A stretch of DNA of 64,000 nt from Parasalinivibrio latis (GTDB taxonomy: Bacteria; Pseudomonadota; Gammaproteobacteria; Enterobacterales; Vibrionaceae), in the NCBI RefSeq assembly GCF_036825535.1, contig NZ_CP098813.1, forward strand, positions 682,001 through 746,000, given 5' to 3'. The notes beneath the pieces are model-generated. The model saw only the letters and a program-made list of their open reading frames with translations, was not told where the DNA came from and made no database searches. The stretch's first letter is position 1, and each line of letters begins with the position of its first letter. The position numbers and the translations under genes were made by a program. Positions 1 through 7,721 of the stretch are shown here, one piece after another.

Positions 1-414
1 CCTGTATGGATGGATCATATTCAGGTCGGCATAAAATTCCGCAACGCATTCCACCAACGCTTCCCTTGGCAAGCCAACGTAATATCCCTCGTTGGCTAAC
101 CGGTTAAACAGTTTGACCGCTTCCGGCTCTATCCGGTTTACGTTGCAAAAGTGGGTATCACCTTTCGAAATATCCACGGTTCGCAATTGCCCCGCCCAGT
201 GATAAATTTCGCGAAACAGGCGGAAATGAATCTGGTTCAGGTATTGGAGATCATAAGGAGGTTCGCGGAACGGTATGCACTGGGATTCCAGTGTAGTCAA
301 TTCATGTTCGGCACGTTCAAGCTCATCCGGGTCAGTCAACCCGAGCCGGTTTTTTAGGGTCTGGGTACCATAGATCACATAGGGATCCTGGTCTGTGCCG
401 TACTTTTCACTCAT
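1..414 (-). CDS. fic: Fic-domain protein (AMP-transferase toxin), N-terminal part, cut by window edge
   Basis: The reading frame starts at the ATG at 414-412 and runs off the left edge after 138 codons. It begins MSEKYGTDQDPYVI and carries features of the small Fic family of E. coli Fic: an internal stretch HWAGQLRTVDISKGD and, at the very edge, IHPYR, which is the beginning of the catalytic HPF(R)xGNGR motif; the rest of that motif lies outside the window. Fic proteins transfer AMP from ATP to target proteins. The start overlaps the stop of the upstream yhfG-like gene by 8 bp, the usual arrangement of the antitoxin/toxin pair. Activity cannot be judged because the active-site loop is not in the window. 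Confidence 0.85.
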   Translation of the reverse strand, partial: MSEKYGTDQDPYVIYGTQTLKNRLGLTDPDELERAEHELTTLESQCIPFREPPYDLQYLNQIHFRLFREIYHWAGQLRTVDISKGDTHFCNVNRIEPEAVKLFNRLANEGYYVGLPREALVECVAEFYADLNMIHPYR

Positions 415-595
415 AACATGATGCTTTAATCTGGTATTTTCTGAAGATAGCTTCCTTACTTTGTTTTAGTTCACTCTCGGAAGATATTTCAAGTTTGATT
501 GGTTCATGACCTTCGAGGCGGAGACTCTCCTGATAATTCTGGTAACGAGTCTTTTCGATCTGCTTTTTCTTTATGTCCAAACTTGGCTGCGCCAT
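407..595 (-). CDS. yhfG: YhfG/FicA-family antitoxin of the Fic toxin
   Basis: A 62-residue protein beginning MAQPSLDIKKKQIEKTRYQN. The start at 595 is preferred over a longer frame because the upstream residues are unlike the family. The segment NYQESLRLEGHEP matches the NFQASRRLEG region of E. coli YhfG (DUF2559), the small helical antitoxin that blocks the Fic active site. It overlaps fic by 8 bp (ATGAGTGA), implying translational coupling. A function as Fic antitoxin is known for the family and inferred here from sequence and position. Confidence 0.8.
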   Translation of the reverse strand: MAQPSLDIKKKQIEKTRYQNYQESLRLEGHEPIKLEISSESELKQSKEAIFRKYQIKASCYE

Positions 596-673
596 ACAAT
601 TACTCAAAAATAACAAGTGTCTACTAATTATACCAAAGGATGTAAATCCCCGCCTGAAACATCCCTGAATCAA

Positions 674-707
674 TAAAAAATGCGCCCTTGAAAAAGAGCG
701 CATTTTT
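674..707 (-). terminator. Rho-independent terminator after proXWV
   Basis: The stem pairs ATGCGC with GCGCAT around a short loop, flanked by A-runs on the left and T-runs on the right, so it can act on both strands. It lies 44 bp beyond the proV stop and separates the proXWV operon from yhfG-fic, which runs in the same direction. Confidence 0.75.
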
Positions 708-750
708 CTTACTTATGAAGCAGTGAGTCCTGTTATTTGGACATCAATTA

Positions 751-2016
751 TCAGGCTGCCGTATCTTTGTCTTTTTCCGACGCGGAAACGGGAGAAACAC
801 CGTCCTCAATTATGGTTTCACCGCTACTGTTCTGATCACTCAGCACCTCCGCCAGACTTGAACGGGAAAGCATCCCTTGAACCTCACCGCTTTCGTCAAC
901 AACAGGCAAAGGCAAATCACTTTCCAGCGTGTCAGGAATAACCGCTTCCAGCAGGGCATCACCCTGAATGGCAGGAACTTCCTCAATAATGGACTCACTG
1001 ATTGCTTGCCCTGAATCTTCCGCTGCCGCTTCTTTGAGTGCCTTCTGACTCAGCGCCCCTTGATAGCCCTCATCGTTCACGTAATAGCCAAAGTCGGCTT
1101 TTTGCTGCTTCATTTGAGCCAAAGCCTCACCAATGGTCTCCGCGCTTATACGGCACCACTGAGGCTGCATAACGGTGTCTACCGTCAACGCCCGAGCTCG
1201 GTTGACGTCCTTGACGAAAGCTTCAACGTAGTCGTCTGCCGGATTCAGCAAAATATCGACAGGTCGGCCCTGCTGAATCAGCTTTCCGTCACGAAGTATT
1301 GCGATACGATCACCAAGGCGGAGGGCTTCATCCAGGTCATGGGTGATGAAGATAATGGTTTTGTGTAGCTTTTCCTGGAGCTCGATAAGCTGATCCTGCA
1401 TCTCACTGCGGATAAGCGGGTCAAGGGCAGAAAATGCCTCGTCCATCAACAAAATTTCCGCATCGGTACAAAGCGCTCGGGCAAGGCCTACACGCTGCTG
1501 CTGACCACCGGACAACTGTGAAGGGTATTGTTGTTCATACCCGTTCAGACCCACTGTATCCAGCCATTCTTTGGCTTTGGTTTCACGGCTGTCTTTGTCC
1601 ACACCCTGGACCTGAAGACCATAGGCAACGTTCTGCAATACCGTACGGTGGGGCATCAAGCCAAAGCGCTGAAATACCATAGACATCTTGTGGCGGCGAA
1701 AATCCTGCAGCCCTTTCGCATCAAGCTGCATGACATCCGTTCCCTCAACCACAATCTTACCTTCCGTCGGGTCTATGAGTCGGTTGAAATGACGAATCAG
1801 CGTTGATTTACCGGAACCGGAAAGCCCCATGATCACAAAGATCTCTCCCGGCTGGATTTCAATATTGATGTCCTGGAGGCCAACGGTATGCCCGGTTTCA
1901 GCAAGAATATCGTCCTTGGATTTACCGGCTTTTACCGCAGGAATTACACTCTGTGGAGACGGGCCAAAGATTTTGTAGAGACCTTCAACCTTGATAAGCG
2001 GTGTGTTATCAGCCAT
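751..2016 (-). CDS. proV: Glycine betaine/proline ABC transporter, ATP-binding subunit ProV
   Basis: 421-residue ATPase of the ProU/OpuA importer for glycine betaine and related osmoprotectants. It has a Walker A GLSGSGKST (residues 64-72), signature LSGGQ (168-172), Walker B ILLMDEAF (188-195), and a C-terminal region from about 280 that fits the tandem CBS domains of ProV; an acidic tail follows. The ATG at 2016 is chosen because GGAGG sits just upstream; an in-frame GTG at 2028 is the alternative. The start overlaps the proW stop by 8 bp. The neighbours proX and proW complete the transporter, and a terminator follows. Osmotic induction is expected for the family but no regulatory site was identified. 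Confidence 0.95.
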   Translation of the reverse strand: MADNTPLIKVEGLYKIFGPSPQSVIPAVKAGKSKDDILAETGHTVGLQDINIEIQPGEIFVIMGLSGSGKSTLIRHFNRLIDPTEGKIVVEGTDVMQLDAKGLQDFRRHKMSMVFQRFGLMPHRTVLQNVAYGLQVQGVDKDSRETKAKEWLDTVGLNGYEQQYPSQLSGGQQQRVGLARALCTDAEILLMDEAFSALDPLIRSEMQDQLIELQEKLHKTIIFITHDLDEALRLGDRIAILRDGKLIQQGRPVDILLNPADDYVEAFVKDVNRARALTVDTVMQPQWCRISAETIGEALAQMKQQKADFGYYVNDEGYQGALSQKALKEAAAEDSGQAISESIIEEVPAIQGDALLEAVIPDTLESDLPLPVVDESGEVQGMLSRSSLAEVLSDQNSSGETIIEDGVSPVSASEKDKDTAA

Positions 2017-2908
2017 GGTCACCTCCACCTAAATGCTGCTGCGAACGTTTGGCATAGCTTTGGGACACTCGGTCAAAAATGATTGCCAGCGCAACTATGG
2101 CAAGGCCGTTAAGCAAACCCAACGTGAAGTATTGGTTGGTAATAGATTTCAATACCGGTTGGCCAAGGCCTTTTACGCCAATCATAGAAGCAATAACCAC
2201 CATGGCCAACGCCATCATGATGGTCTGGTTAATCCCGGCCATGATAGTGGGCATCGCCAAGGGTAACTGGACACCAAAGAGGCGCTGTTTGGGGCTGGCA
2301 CCATAAGCGGTTGCGGCCTCGAGCACTTCTTTGTCAACCAGCCGGATACCCAGGTTGGTCAATCGAATTACCGGAGGAATCGCGTAAATCACCACGGCAA
2401 TCACACCTGGAATCTTACCGATCCCCAGCAACATTACCACCGGGATAAGGTACACAAACGCTGGCATGGTCTGCATGATGTCAAGCAGGGGGGTGACCAG
2501 AGACTGAATGCGGTCTGAACGCGCCATCGCAATCCCGATAGGGATCCCAAGCCCGATAGCCAGCAGGGTACACACAAGGATAATGCTCATGGTTCGCATG
2601 GTGTTATCCCACATGCCGAAGTAACCAATAAGCACAAAAACAACTACCACAGAGGCAGCCATTTTCCACGACCGACTGGCGACGTAGGAGATACCGGCAA
2701 GAATCGCTATCACCAGCCACCACGGGGTAGCAAGTAGCAATTTTTCGAACCAAATCAGGAATGAAAGCAGTGGGTCAAAGAAGGATTCAATGGTATCGCC
2801 GTAATTACGGGAAAATTCTCGGTAGGCACCATCCAGCGTTTTACGGATGGTAAGAAGGTCGGCTCTATCCATTTCGGGGATATCAGTGAGCCACGATTTG
2901 TCAGCCAT
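2009..2908 (-). CDS. proW: Glycine betaine/proline ABC transporter permease ProW
   Basis: 299-residue inner-membrane permease beginning MADKSWLTDIPEMDRADL. After a hydrophilic N-terminus come several membrane segments from about residue 50 and the binding-protein-dependent transport loop EAATAYGASPKQRLFGVQLP, which docks with ProV. The start at 2908 is favoured because the family begins with a short soluble leader; a GTG at 2950 would add 14 residues with no family support. It lies between proX and proV in the order X-W-V, the reverse of E. coli proVWX, and overlaps proV by 8 bp. Confidence 0.95.
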   Translation of the reverse strand: MADKSWLTDIPEMDRADLLTIRKTLDGAYREFSRNYGDTIESFFDPLLSFLIWFEKLLLATPWWLVIAILAGISYVASRSWKMAASVVVVFVLIGYFGMWDNTMRTMSIILVCTLLAIGLGIPIGIAMARSDRIQSLVTPLLDIMQTMPAFVYLIPVVMLLGIGKIPGVIAVVIYAIPPVIRLTNLGIRLVDKEVLEAATAYGASPKQRLFGVQLPLAMPTIMAGINQTIMMALAMVVIASMIGVKGLGQPVLKSITNQYFTLGLLNGLAIVALAIIFDRVSQSYAKRSQQHLGGGDHG

Positions 2909-2983
2909 GAAAATACAACGTCCTTTGTTACGAAGCCGGCTTAGCGACACCGCCCCGGCCGGCTCCCAAGTTTTACACTGAGG

Positions 2984-3976
2984 TTACAGTGCGTTTTTTA
3001 CCTTTTTAGCAACATCTTCAGAAACCCACTGGGTCCAGATTTCAGGGAAGTTCGCCAGGAAATGTTCCCCTGCAATTTCACCGTCAGCCTGGTTATCTTC
3101 CATCCATGCCAACAGGCTGTTCATCTGTGCATTGGTAAACGAACGCTTGCTCAGGTAGTCAACGGCAGCAGGTGCGCGCTGTGCAAAGCTCTCGGTGATC
3201 ATAGTATCCACCGCTGAAGGCGGGTACATGGTTATCTTAGGCTCCAGACAGTCTGCACTGGTTGTACAAGACTTAAAGTGCTCTTCATCAACACCGGAAC
3301 CGAAGTCTACTTTCACCATTTCATACTTACCGAGAACGGCAGTAGGTGCCCAGTAGTAACCGAACCAGGCTTCACCACGCTCATAAGCTTTCGCAATAGA
3401 GCCTGAAAGGCCGGCACCTGAACCCGGATCAATCAGTTCGAATCCCTTGTCACCCAGGTTCATTGCATTGAAGAGATTTCCGGAGGAGATCTGACAGTTC
3501 CAACCGGCTGGACAGCCGTAAAACGCCGATGCGGATGGGTCTTCAGGGTGGGTAAACAGTGCGGCGTTCTTTTTGATACCTTCGATGGTTGCCAGACTTG
3601 GGTCTTTTTCAACCATGTATTTAGGTACCCAAAAACCTTCTTCACCGCCATCAGACAATGACTTGCCCGCATAACGTAAACGCCCTTCCTCAACACCTTT
3701 GTCGAGAGCCGCTTTCAGCGAGTTGCTCCAGAATTCAGGTGCAATGTCCGGCTCGCCCTTTTCAATCATTGATGTACCGGTTGGCATAGTGTCGCCGGGC
3801 ACCAGCTCAGCATCACAATCGTAACCGTTGGCAAGAATAAAACGGTCTACGTTGGCAATCAGGGTCGCCGAATTCCAGTTCATATCAGCGATCGTTACTT
3901 TCCCACACTCTTCAGCCTGAGCATTGAGAGAAAAACCGGCAGCAACAAGTGCTACGGCGGAGAGAGTTTTTTTCAT
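2984..3976 (-). CDS. proX: Glycine betaine-binding periplasmic protein ProX
   Basis: 330-residue secreted solute-binding protein. The start at 3976 has an AAGGAAA ribosome-binding site and gives a clear Sec signal peptide ending LNAQA (cleavage near residue 21). The mature part contains VTIADMNWNSATL and several tryptophans typical of the aromatic cage that binds quaternary amines, and belongs to the OpuAC/ProX family. It is the first gene of the operon, about 75 bp ahead of proW. Betaine or proline-betaine are the likely ligands; the exact specificity is inferred only from family and context. Confidence 0.93.
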   Translation of the reverse strand: MKKTLSAVALVAAGFSLNAQAEECGKVTIADMNWNSATLIANVDRFILANGYDCDAELVPGDTMPTGTSMIEKGEPDIAPEFWSNSLKAALDKGVEEGRLRYAGKSLSDGGEEGFWVPKYMVEKDPSLATIEGIKKNAALFTHPEDPSASAFYGCPAGWNCQISSGNLFNAMNLGDKGFELIDPGSGAGLSGSIAKAYERGEAWFGYYWAPTAVLGKYEMVKVDFGSGVDEEHFKSCTTSADCLEPKITMYPPSAVDTMITESFAQRAPAAVDYLSKRSFTNAQMNSLLAWMEDNQADGEIAGEHFLANFPEIWTQWVSEDVAKKVKNAL

Positions 3977-4420
3977 AGAGAGTTTCCTTCTCATCAAAAA
4001 ATGTGTGTCCATCAAAACGGCAGTCAGAAGAGAGTTGCCCTTCCCTTCTTGTAAATTGCATTCAACTCTAAGCGATGAGACATCCACCAGCAAGTATATG
4101 CAACCCACCTTAAATTAAGATTTTTCTTTTATAAAACAGCATAAAATCATAATAACACGTCGCATTCTAACAAATGACCAGCCAAAAAATAACCATGGAA
4201 GATGTAAGAAAACCCCAAAAAACATTAGATGCCTAATGAATTACACACCGCCAAGGTACGCTATCCGGACATTTCTTTCATCGAAAAACAAAGATACAAA
4301 TTGCATAATGTGCAACTTAAAACGTTACCCGTTGCAAAAATGCGGCACATGTTACGAATAGTCAGAAGTTCGTATAAACTATGAGTTGGATGTATCGAAA
4401 ACCAACGGATGGATGGGACG
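3977..4420. other. Intergenic region between proX and a secreted protein gene
   Basis: About 440 bp of AT-rich sequence lie between two divergent genes. It must hold the promoter of proXWV (leftward) and of the small secreted protein (rightward). No unambiguous -35/-10 pair, operator or RNA motif could be assigned by eye. Confidence 0.5.
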
Positions 4421-4759
4421 ATGAAATCTGTAAAGCCTCTCTTCATTGGTGTGTTGTGGATAGCCGCCTTACCCTCACTCGCAGTGACAAAAGATCCCAA
4501 TTTCAAAGGGGAAACCGTCTCAGAAAAAAACGAGTCAATCTGTAAAACCATGTTTGTACAAGGCTTGGTCAATGAGCAGATGAAATTCAGCAACACTGGT
4601 AATGATGTCGCTGTAAGACGTCTCTCTGAAAGACGGATCACCTCAGCAAGACAAATCTTTTCAGAAACCGGCAGCTACTGTCAGGCGTATGAGGAGCTGA
4701 CAAAGGAAGTCTCATCAGAAACCCGTCACCAAAAAGGCGAAGTCCATCTGGGCAAATAA
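4421..4759 (+). CDS. Small secreted protein of unknown function
   Basis: 112 residues beginning MKSVKPLFIGVLWIAALPSLAV, a convincing Sec signal peptide, followed by a charged, mainly helical mature domain with two cysteines (in ESICKTM and GSYCQAYEEL) that could form a disulfide. The ATG at 4421 is chosen over one at 4409 because it places the signal peptide at the start. No family was recognised. It stands alone between proX and creA on the opposite strand from proX, with no partner suggested by context. Confidence 0.6.
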   Translation: MKSVKPLFIGVLWIAALPSLAVTKDPNFKGETVSEKNESICKTMFVQGLVNEQMKFSNTGNDVAVRRLSERRITSARQIFSETGSYCQAYEELTKEVSSETRHQKGEVHLGK

Positions 4760-4990
4760 GTACCGTTTTCCAAAAAGTCACTTTCCTGCCAATCTTGTTG
4801 TACCCAATTACCGGCAAGGCCATCTTTAATTGCCACTGAGCTTTGACTGCCATCAGGCTGTATGAGCTATTTCAGTTTGTCCGGATAAGCATCGAATTAG
4901 TCTGGCTGGTATCGCTATTTGAGATTGTTATTTCCTGATAGAGCATGTAGCGTGGTATCAGCATGTTAGACCGTTTATAAGGAAGCAGCC

Positions 4991-5464
4991 ATGTTCAGGA
5001 AAGCCGCCTTTGTTCTTCTGGCCTCAAGCCTGCTGTGGGGCTGTGACAATAATGAGGTTGGCGATGTCTCACTTGGTATGTTTACAACCAAGGACATCAA
5101 AATCGAAAGCTTGGATGACCCGCAGGTCACCGGCGTCACCTGTCACATATCAAGCATTGAGGCAGATCTGGATTTTGCAGACCCGTCTGACTCCAGCATC
5201 AGTTGCCGCCAAACGGGTGAAATAACACCAGAGATGATCGAGGGAATCGATAAATCTGCCAGCGGTGAGGTGGTGTTCAAAAAGTCGAAAAGTATCTTGT
5301 TTAAAACACTCAAGATCCGGCGCATTTTTGATGAAGATGACCAGACACTGATCTATCTGTCATACAGCACCAAAGAAACACAAGGCAGCTATAAGCATGC
5401 CATGTCTACCGTCCCCCTGTGGGGAACCAAAGCGTATGTAGATCCGGCAAAGGGTGAAAAGTAA
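4991..5464 (+). CDS. creA: CreA-family protein, predicted lipoprotein
   Basis: 157 residues starting MFRKAAFVLLASSLLWGC, a lipoprotein signal with the lipidated Cys at residue 18. The mature part follows the CreA pattern: IKIESLDDPQVTGVTCHIS, then SSISCRQTGEI, GEVVFKKSKSILFKTLK and IYLSYSTKETQGS, each recognisable in E. coli CreA. CreA has no established function. E. coli CreA has an ordinary signal peptide, so the lipobox is a notable difference. A ribosome-binding site AAGGAAG precedes the ATG. The gene is monocistronic and converges on the hydrolase at 5580. Confidence 0.88.
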   Translation: MFRKAAFVLLASSLLWGCDNNEVGDVSLGMFTTKDIKIESLDDPQVTGVTCHISSIEADLDFADPSDSSISCRQTGEITPEMIEGIDKSASGEVVFKKSKSILFKTLKIRRIFDEDDQTLIYLSYSTKETQGSYKHAMSTVPLWGTKAYVDPAKGEK

Positions 5465-5544
5465 CCTTCTATATTCAAACTACCCCAAGATGTAGGTTTG
5501 GGTATAGTCCAATAAGGTCAGAAACAGATAGACAGAGGCACCCC

Positions 5545-5577
5545 AAGGCCGGTTTACATTGTAAATCGGCCTTTTGC
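5545..5577. terminator. Bidirectional terminator with a parS2 site as its upper stem
   Basis: The outer stem pairs AAGGCCG (5545-5551) with CGGCCTT (5567-5573), continued by a G-U pair and the palindrome at 5553-5565, about 13 bp in all, followed by a T-rich tail. It separates the convergent creA and hydrolase genes and can serve both. Confidence 0.8.
5553..5565. other. parS2: parS2 partition site (ParB2 binding), inside a terminator
   Basis: TTTACATTGTAAA is an exact match to the Vibrio chromosome-2 centromere core TTTACAnTGTAAA, bound by ParB2. It is one of five exact copies in this window, about 28 kb from parAB2. Here it also forms the upper stem of the terminator between two convergent genes. 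Confidence 0.85.
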
Positions 5578-5579
5578 TA

Positions 5580-6251
5580 TCAGGCGCTTATGCAGCATCC
5601 TGTCGCCAGTATTTTACCTTCGAGGGCCAATTCGAACCTGTCTCCCGCACTAATGATTCCTACACCTTCAGGTGTCCCGGTCAGAACCACATCCCCGGGT
5701 TGCAAAGAGAAAGTCTGTGAAATATGGGCTATCAGAGAAAGAACGGGATAGAGCATCATCTCCGTTTGTCCGGTTTGTTTGCGAATGCCGTTAATATTCA
5801 GGGAATAATTAAGCCGCGCATAGTTAATATCAGGCCAAACGGGAACAAATCCTGACAACACACAACTGCCATCAAATGCCTTCGCTCGCTCCCAAGGGAG
5901 TTGTTTTTGCTTAAGGGTTGATTGTACTTCCCGCAACGTGAGATCCAAGCCGATACCCAAACCGGCAATCGCTTCTTTTGCCTGCTTCTCATCAGCCTGG
6001 CTTAAAGGCTTGCCAATCAATACCGCTAACTCCGCTTCATAGTGGATTACACCAAGGTCAGTACGCAGCAACACATCTCCCTCGGCGGAAACACTACAAG
6101 ACCCGGGTTTAATAAAAAGAACAGGTTCATCAGGGATTGGATTGCCGAGCTCTTCAGCATGTGCCGCATAATTTCGTCCAACACAGACGACTTTCCCCAA
6201 CGGGAAGCCAATGCTTTCTCCCGACTCACACCAGCGGTGGTTGTATGCCAT
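5580..6251 (-). CDS. Fumarylacetoacetate hydrolase-family enzyme (YcgM/FAHD1-like)
   Basis: 223 residues. Motifs GRNYAAHAEELGNPIP, a metal-binding HYEAELAVLIG and the C-terminal GDVVLTGTPEGVG are characteristic of the FAH superfamily, which hydrolyses or decarboxylates beta-diketo acids with a bound Mg2+. The length and N-terminus resemble the YcgM/FAHD1 branch (acylpyruvate hydrolase or oxaloacetate decarboxylase). The start at 6251 has a strong AAGGAGG site; an upstream ATG at 6272 is less likely. It is monocistronic, so the physiological substrate cannot be read from context. Confidence 0.88.
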   Translation of the reverse strand: MAYNHRWCESGESIGFPLGKVVCVGRNYAAHAEELGNPIPDEPVLFIKPGSCSVSAEGDVLLRTDLGVIHYEAELAVLIGKPLSQADEKQAKEAIAGLGIGLDLTLREVQSTLKQKQLPWERAKAFDGSCVLSGFVPVWPDINYARLNYSLNINGIRKQTGQTEMMLYPVLSLIAHISQTFSLQPGDVVLTGTPEGVGIISAGDRFELALEGKILATGCCISA

Positions 6252-6687
6252 AAACCCTCCTTGTCTCATCATCCAATAACCAACTGTCCAAGCAGACTGT
6301 TGACAGTATCAATGGGGAACAACCCCGCACATGTAGCCATCAAAAATCCGCACTTTCAGGGTGTTAACTTGCCACACTCCCCAGAAAAAATAAAAGAATG
6401 CCAACCCGATGCGAACTCTTTGCCTTCTCAATGAAATTGGTCTCATTTTGCAGATTCCTCGGGCAATAGGCTGCGCAATTTGCCGGAATATGAGCCAGCG
6501 CAGAATTATCAATCCGGTTCAAGGGGAAACGGCGATCTACAGCAAATTATCATTCAAATATCAGTGAATTCCTGATTGTTTCAGCCAATATTGATCACTG
6601 TACAGATGGTCAGTAACCGTCAGATTATCCAGAGGTCAATCAGGCATACGTTTAAGTCAGAACCAACTCGGAGAGAAATTACGCAAT
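6252..6687. other. Intergenic region, no gene seen
   Basis: About 435 bp between the divergent hydrolase and HAD phosphatase genes. No credible coding frame, tRNA or terminator was found; it presumably carries both promoters. Confidence 0.5.
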
Positions 6688-7371
6688 ATGCCCTCACAAC
6701 AACAGATTGCAACAGATTGTGGCCCGATTGAGTGTGTCATCTTTGACTGTGACGGCACCTTGGTTGACAGCGAGATCCTGACTCAACAGGCTCTCGTTAA
6801 TGTGTTTGCGAAATACGATATTGAATTGTCCCTGGAAGACTGTATGAACCGTTTCCAGGGAGGAAAAATCACAGACATTTTGCGTAAAACCTGTGCACTG
6901 GCAGGTGTGTCTATCAGAATTGACGAACTTGAACCTCAGTTTCGTGATGAATGCACACGGTTGTTTGACAAGCATCTGGATCCGATCCCCGGCGTACCGC
7001 AGTTGCTGGACAAGCTGAAAAAAGCAGGCATTGAAGTCTGTGTCGCATCAAATGGCCCTACCACTAAAATGGAACACACCCTGAAACTCACCGGCCTTTA
7101 TGACCATTTTCACGGAAAGCTATTCAGTGCATTTGATACCAACACCTGGAAACCGGCTCCGGATCTTTTACTCTTTTCCGCCATGAACATGGCTGTACCG
7201 GTTCGGAATTGCCTGTTTATCGATGACACTGTGCTCGGCGTGGAGTCCGGCATTAATGCCCAAATGAATACCATCTATTTCCGGACCATGCCCGGCAAGG
7301 CAGAAGTCCATCACCCTCTGGTAACAACTTGTTCCTCAATGGAAGAAGTTGAAGCAGCCATCTTCCCATAA
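6688..7371 (+). CDS. HAD-superfamily sugar-phosphate phosphatase (YieH-like)
   Basis: 227 residues with the HAD catalytic signature FDCDGTLVDSE (nucleophile Asp20, acid/base Asp22), motif II VCVASNGP, the motif III lysine in WKPAPD, and motif IV CLFIDDTVLGV. The helical cap inserted after motif I (about residues 30-95) places it in subclass I, near phosphoglucomutase-like and YieH (6-phosphogluconate phosphatase) enzymes. The ribosome-binding site GGAGAG lies upstream. The specific substrate is not evident. It is followed by the riboswitch-controlled operon but separated from it by about 150 bp. Confidence 0.85.
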   Translation: MPSQQQIATDCGPIECVIFDCDGTLVDSEILTQQALVNVFAKYDIELSLEDCMNRFQGGKITDILRKTCALAGVSIRIDELEPQFRDECTRLFDKHLDPIPGVPQLLDKLKKAGIEVCVASNGPTTKMEHTLKLTGLYDHFHGKLFSAFDTNTWKPAPDLLLFSAMNMAVPVRNCLFIDDTVLGVESGINAQMNTIYFRTMPGKAEVHHPLVTTCSSMEEVEAAIFP

Positions 7372-7522
7372 AACACTGGTTGAAACTGTCAAAACAGGAA
7401 TTTTAGATTGCCTGTAAGGCGCTTTATCCTGACTTTTTATGCGGGTAAAGTTAGCTCCGTAATCAATTTACCCGGTCATGTTCATACCTATTGAGTTTAT
7501 TACCGGTGCCGGCAATCCCGGC

Positions 7523-7584
7523 GGGAGATGATGTTCCTCCTTTAACCGCCACTGGCAACACCAGGGCTGATGACGTCTGACAAC
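7523..7584 (+). promoter_or_regulatory. Fluoride riboswitch aptamer (crcB motif)
   Basis: The sequence folds as the fluoride aptamer does. P1 pairs GGAG (7524-7527) with CUCC (7537-7540). The loop GAUGUU (7530-7535) can pair with GACGUC (7572-7577) as the pseudoknot. A second helix pairs GCC-CUGG (7548-7555, one bulged A) with CCAG-GGC (7561-7567). The conserved A-A-C before the second helix and UGAUG after it are present. The last nine bases, UCUGACAAC (7576-7584), are perfectly complementary to GUUGUCAGA (7654-7662), a likely switching strand that would break the pseudoknot. It sits 137 nt before the first gene of an operon whose members fit known fluoride-riboswitch targets. Confidence 0.88.
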
Positions 7585-7721
7585 AATGGCATTGAACAGC
7601 CGATGTGGGCCATCCCTATTTCTAATGATAATTCAGGGCTCCACGTCCGAGACGTTGTCAGATCGCGCCTCCGGCCAACGGCTGTTCTCTGTCGATTTTT
7701 ACCTGACAGTGAGACCGAGCA
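7585..7721 (+). promoter_or_regulatory. Probable expression platform of the fluoride riboswitch
   Basis: 137 nt between aptamer and start codon. It contains GUUGUCAGA (7654-7662), complementary to the aptamer 3' end, then a GC-rich stretch, a short hairpin CUGUC/GACAG (near 7689-7711) with a U-run in its loop, and a weak ribosome-binding region before the ATG at 7722. A classical terminator is not clear, so control could be by transcription termination or by translation. Confidence 0.5.

Noticed and set aside
6309..6512. 67-residue open frame in the 6252-6687 gap
   Set aside because: No ribosome-binding site or recognisable sequence, and unusual composition; treated as chance.
7523..7584. 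Reading of this leader as a cobalamin or molybdenum-cofactor riboswitch
   Set aside because: Short similarities such as GCCACTGG exist, but the order of helices and the pseudoknot fit only the fluoride motif, and the downstream genes agree.
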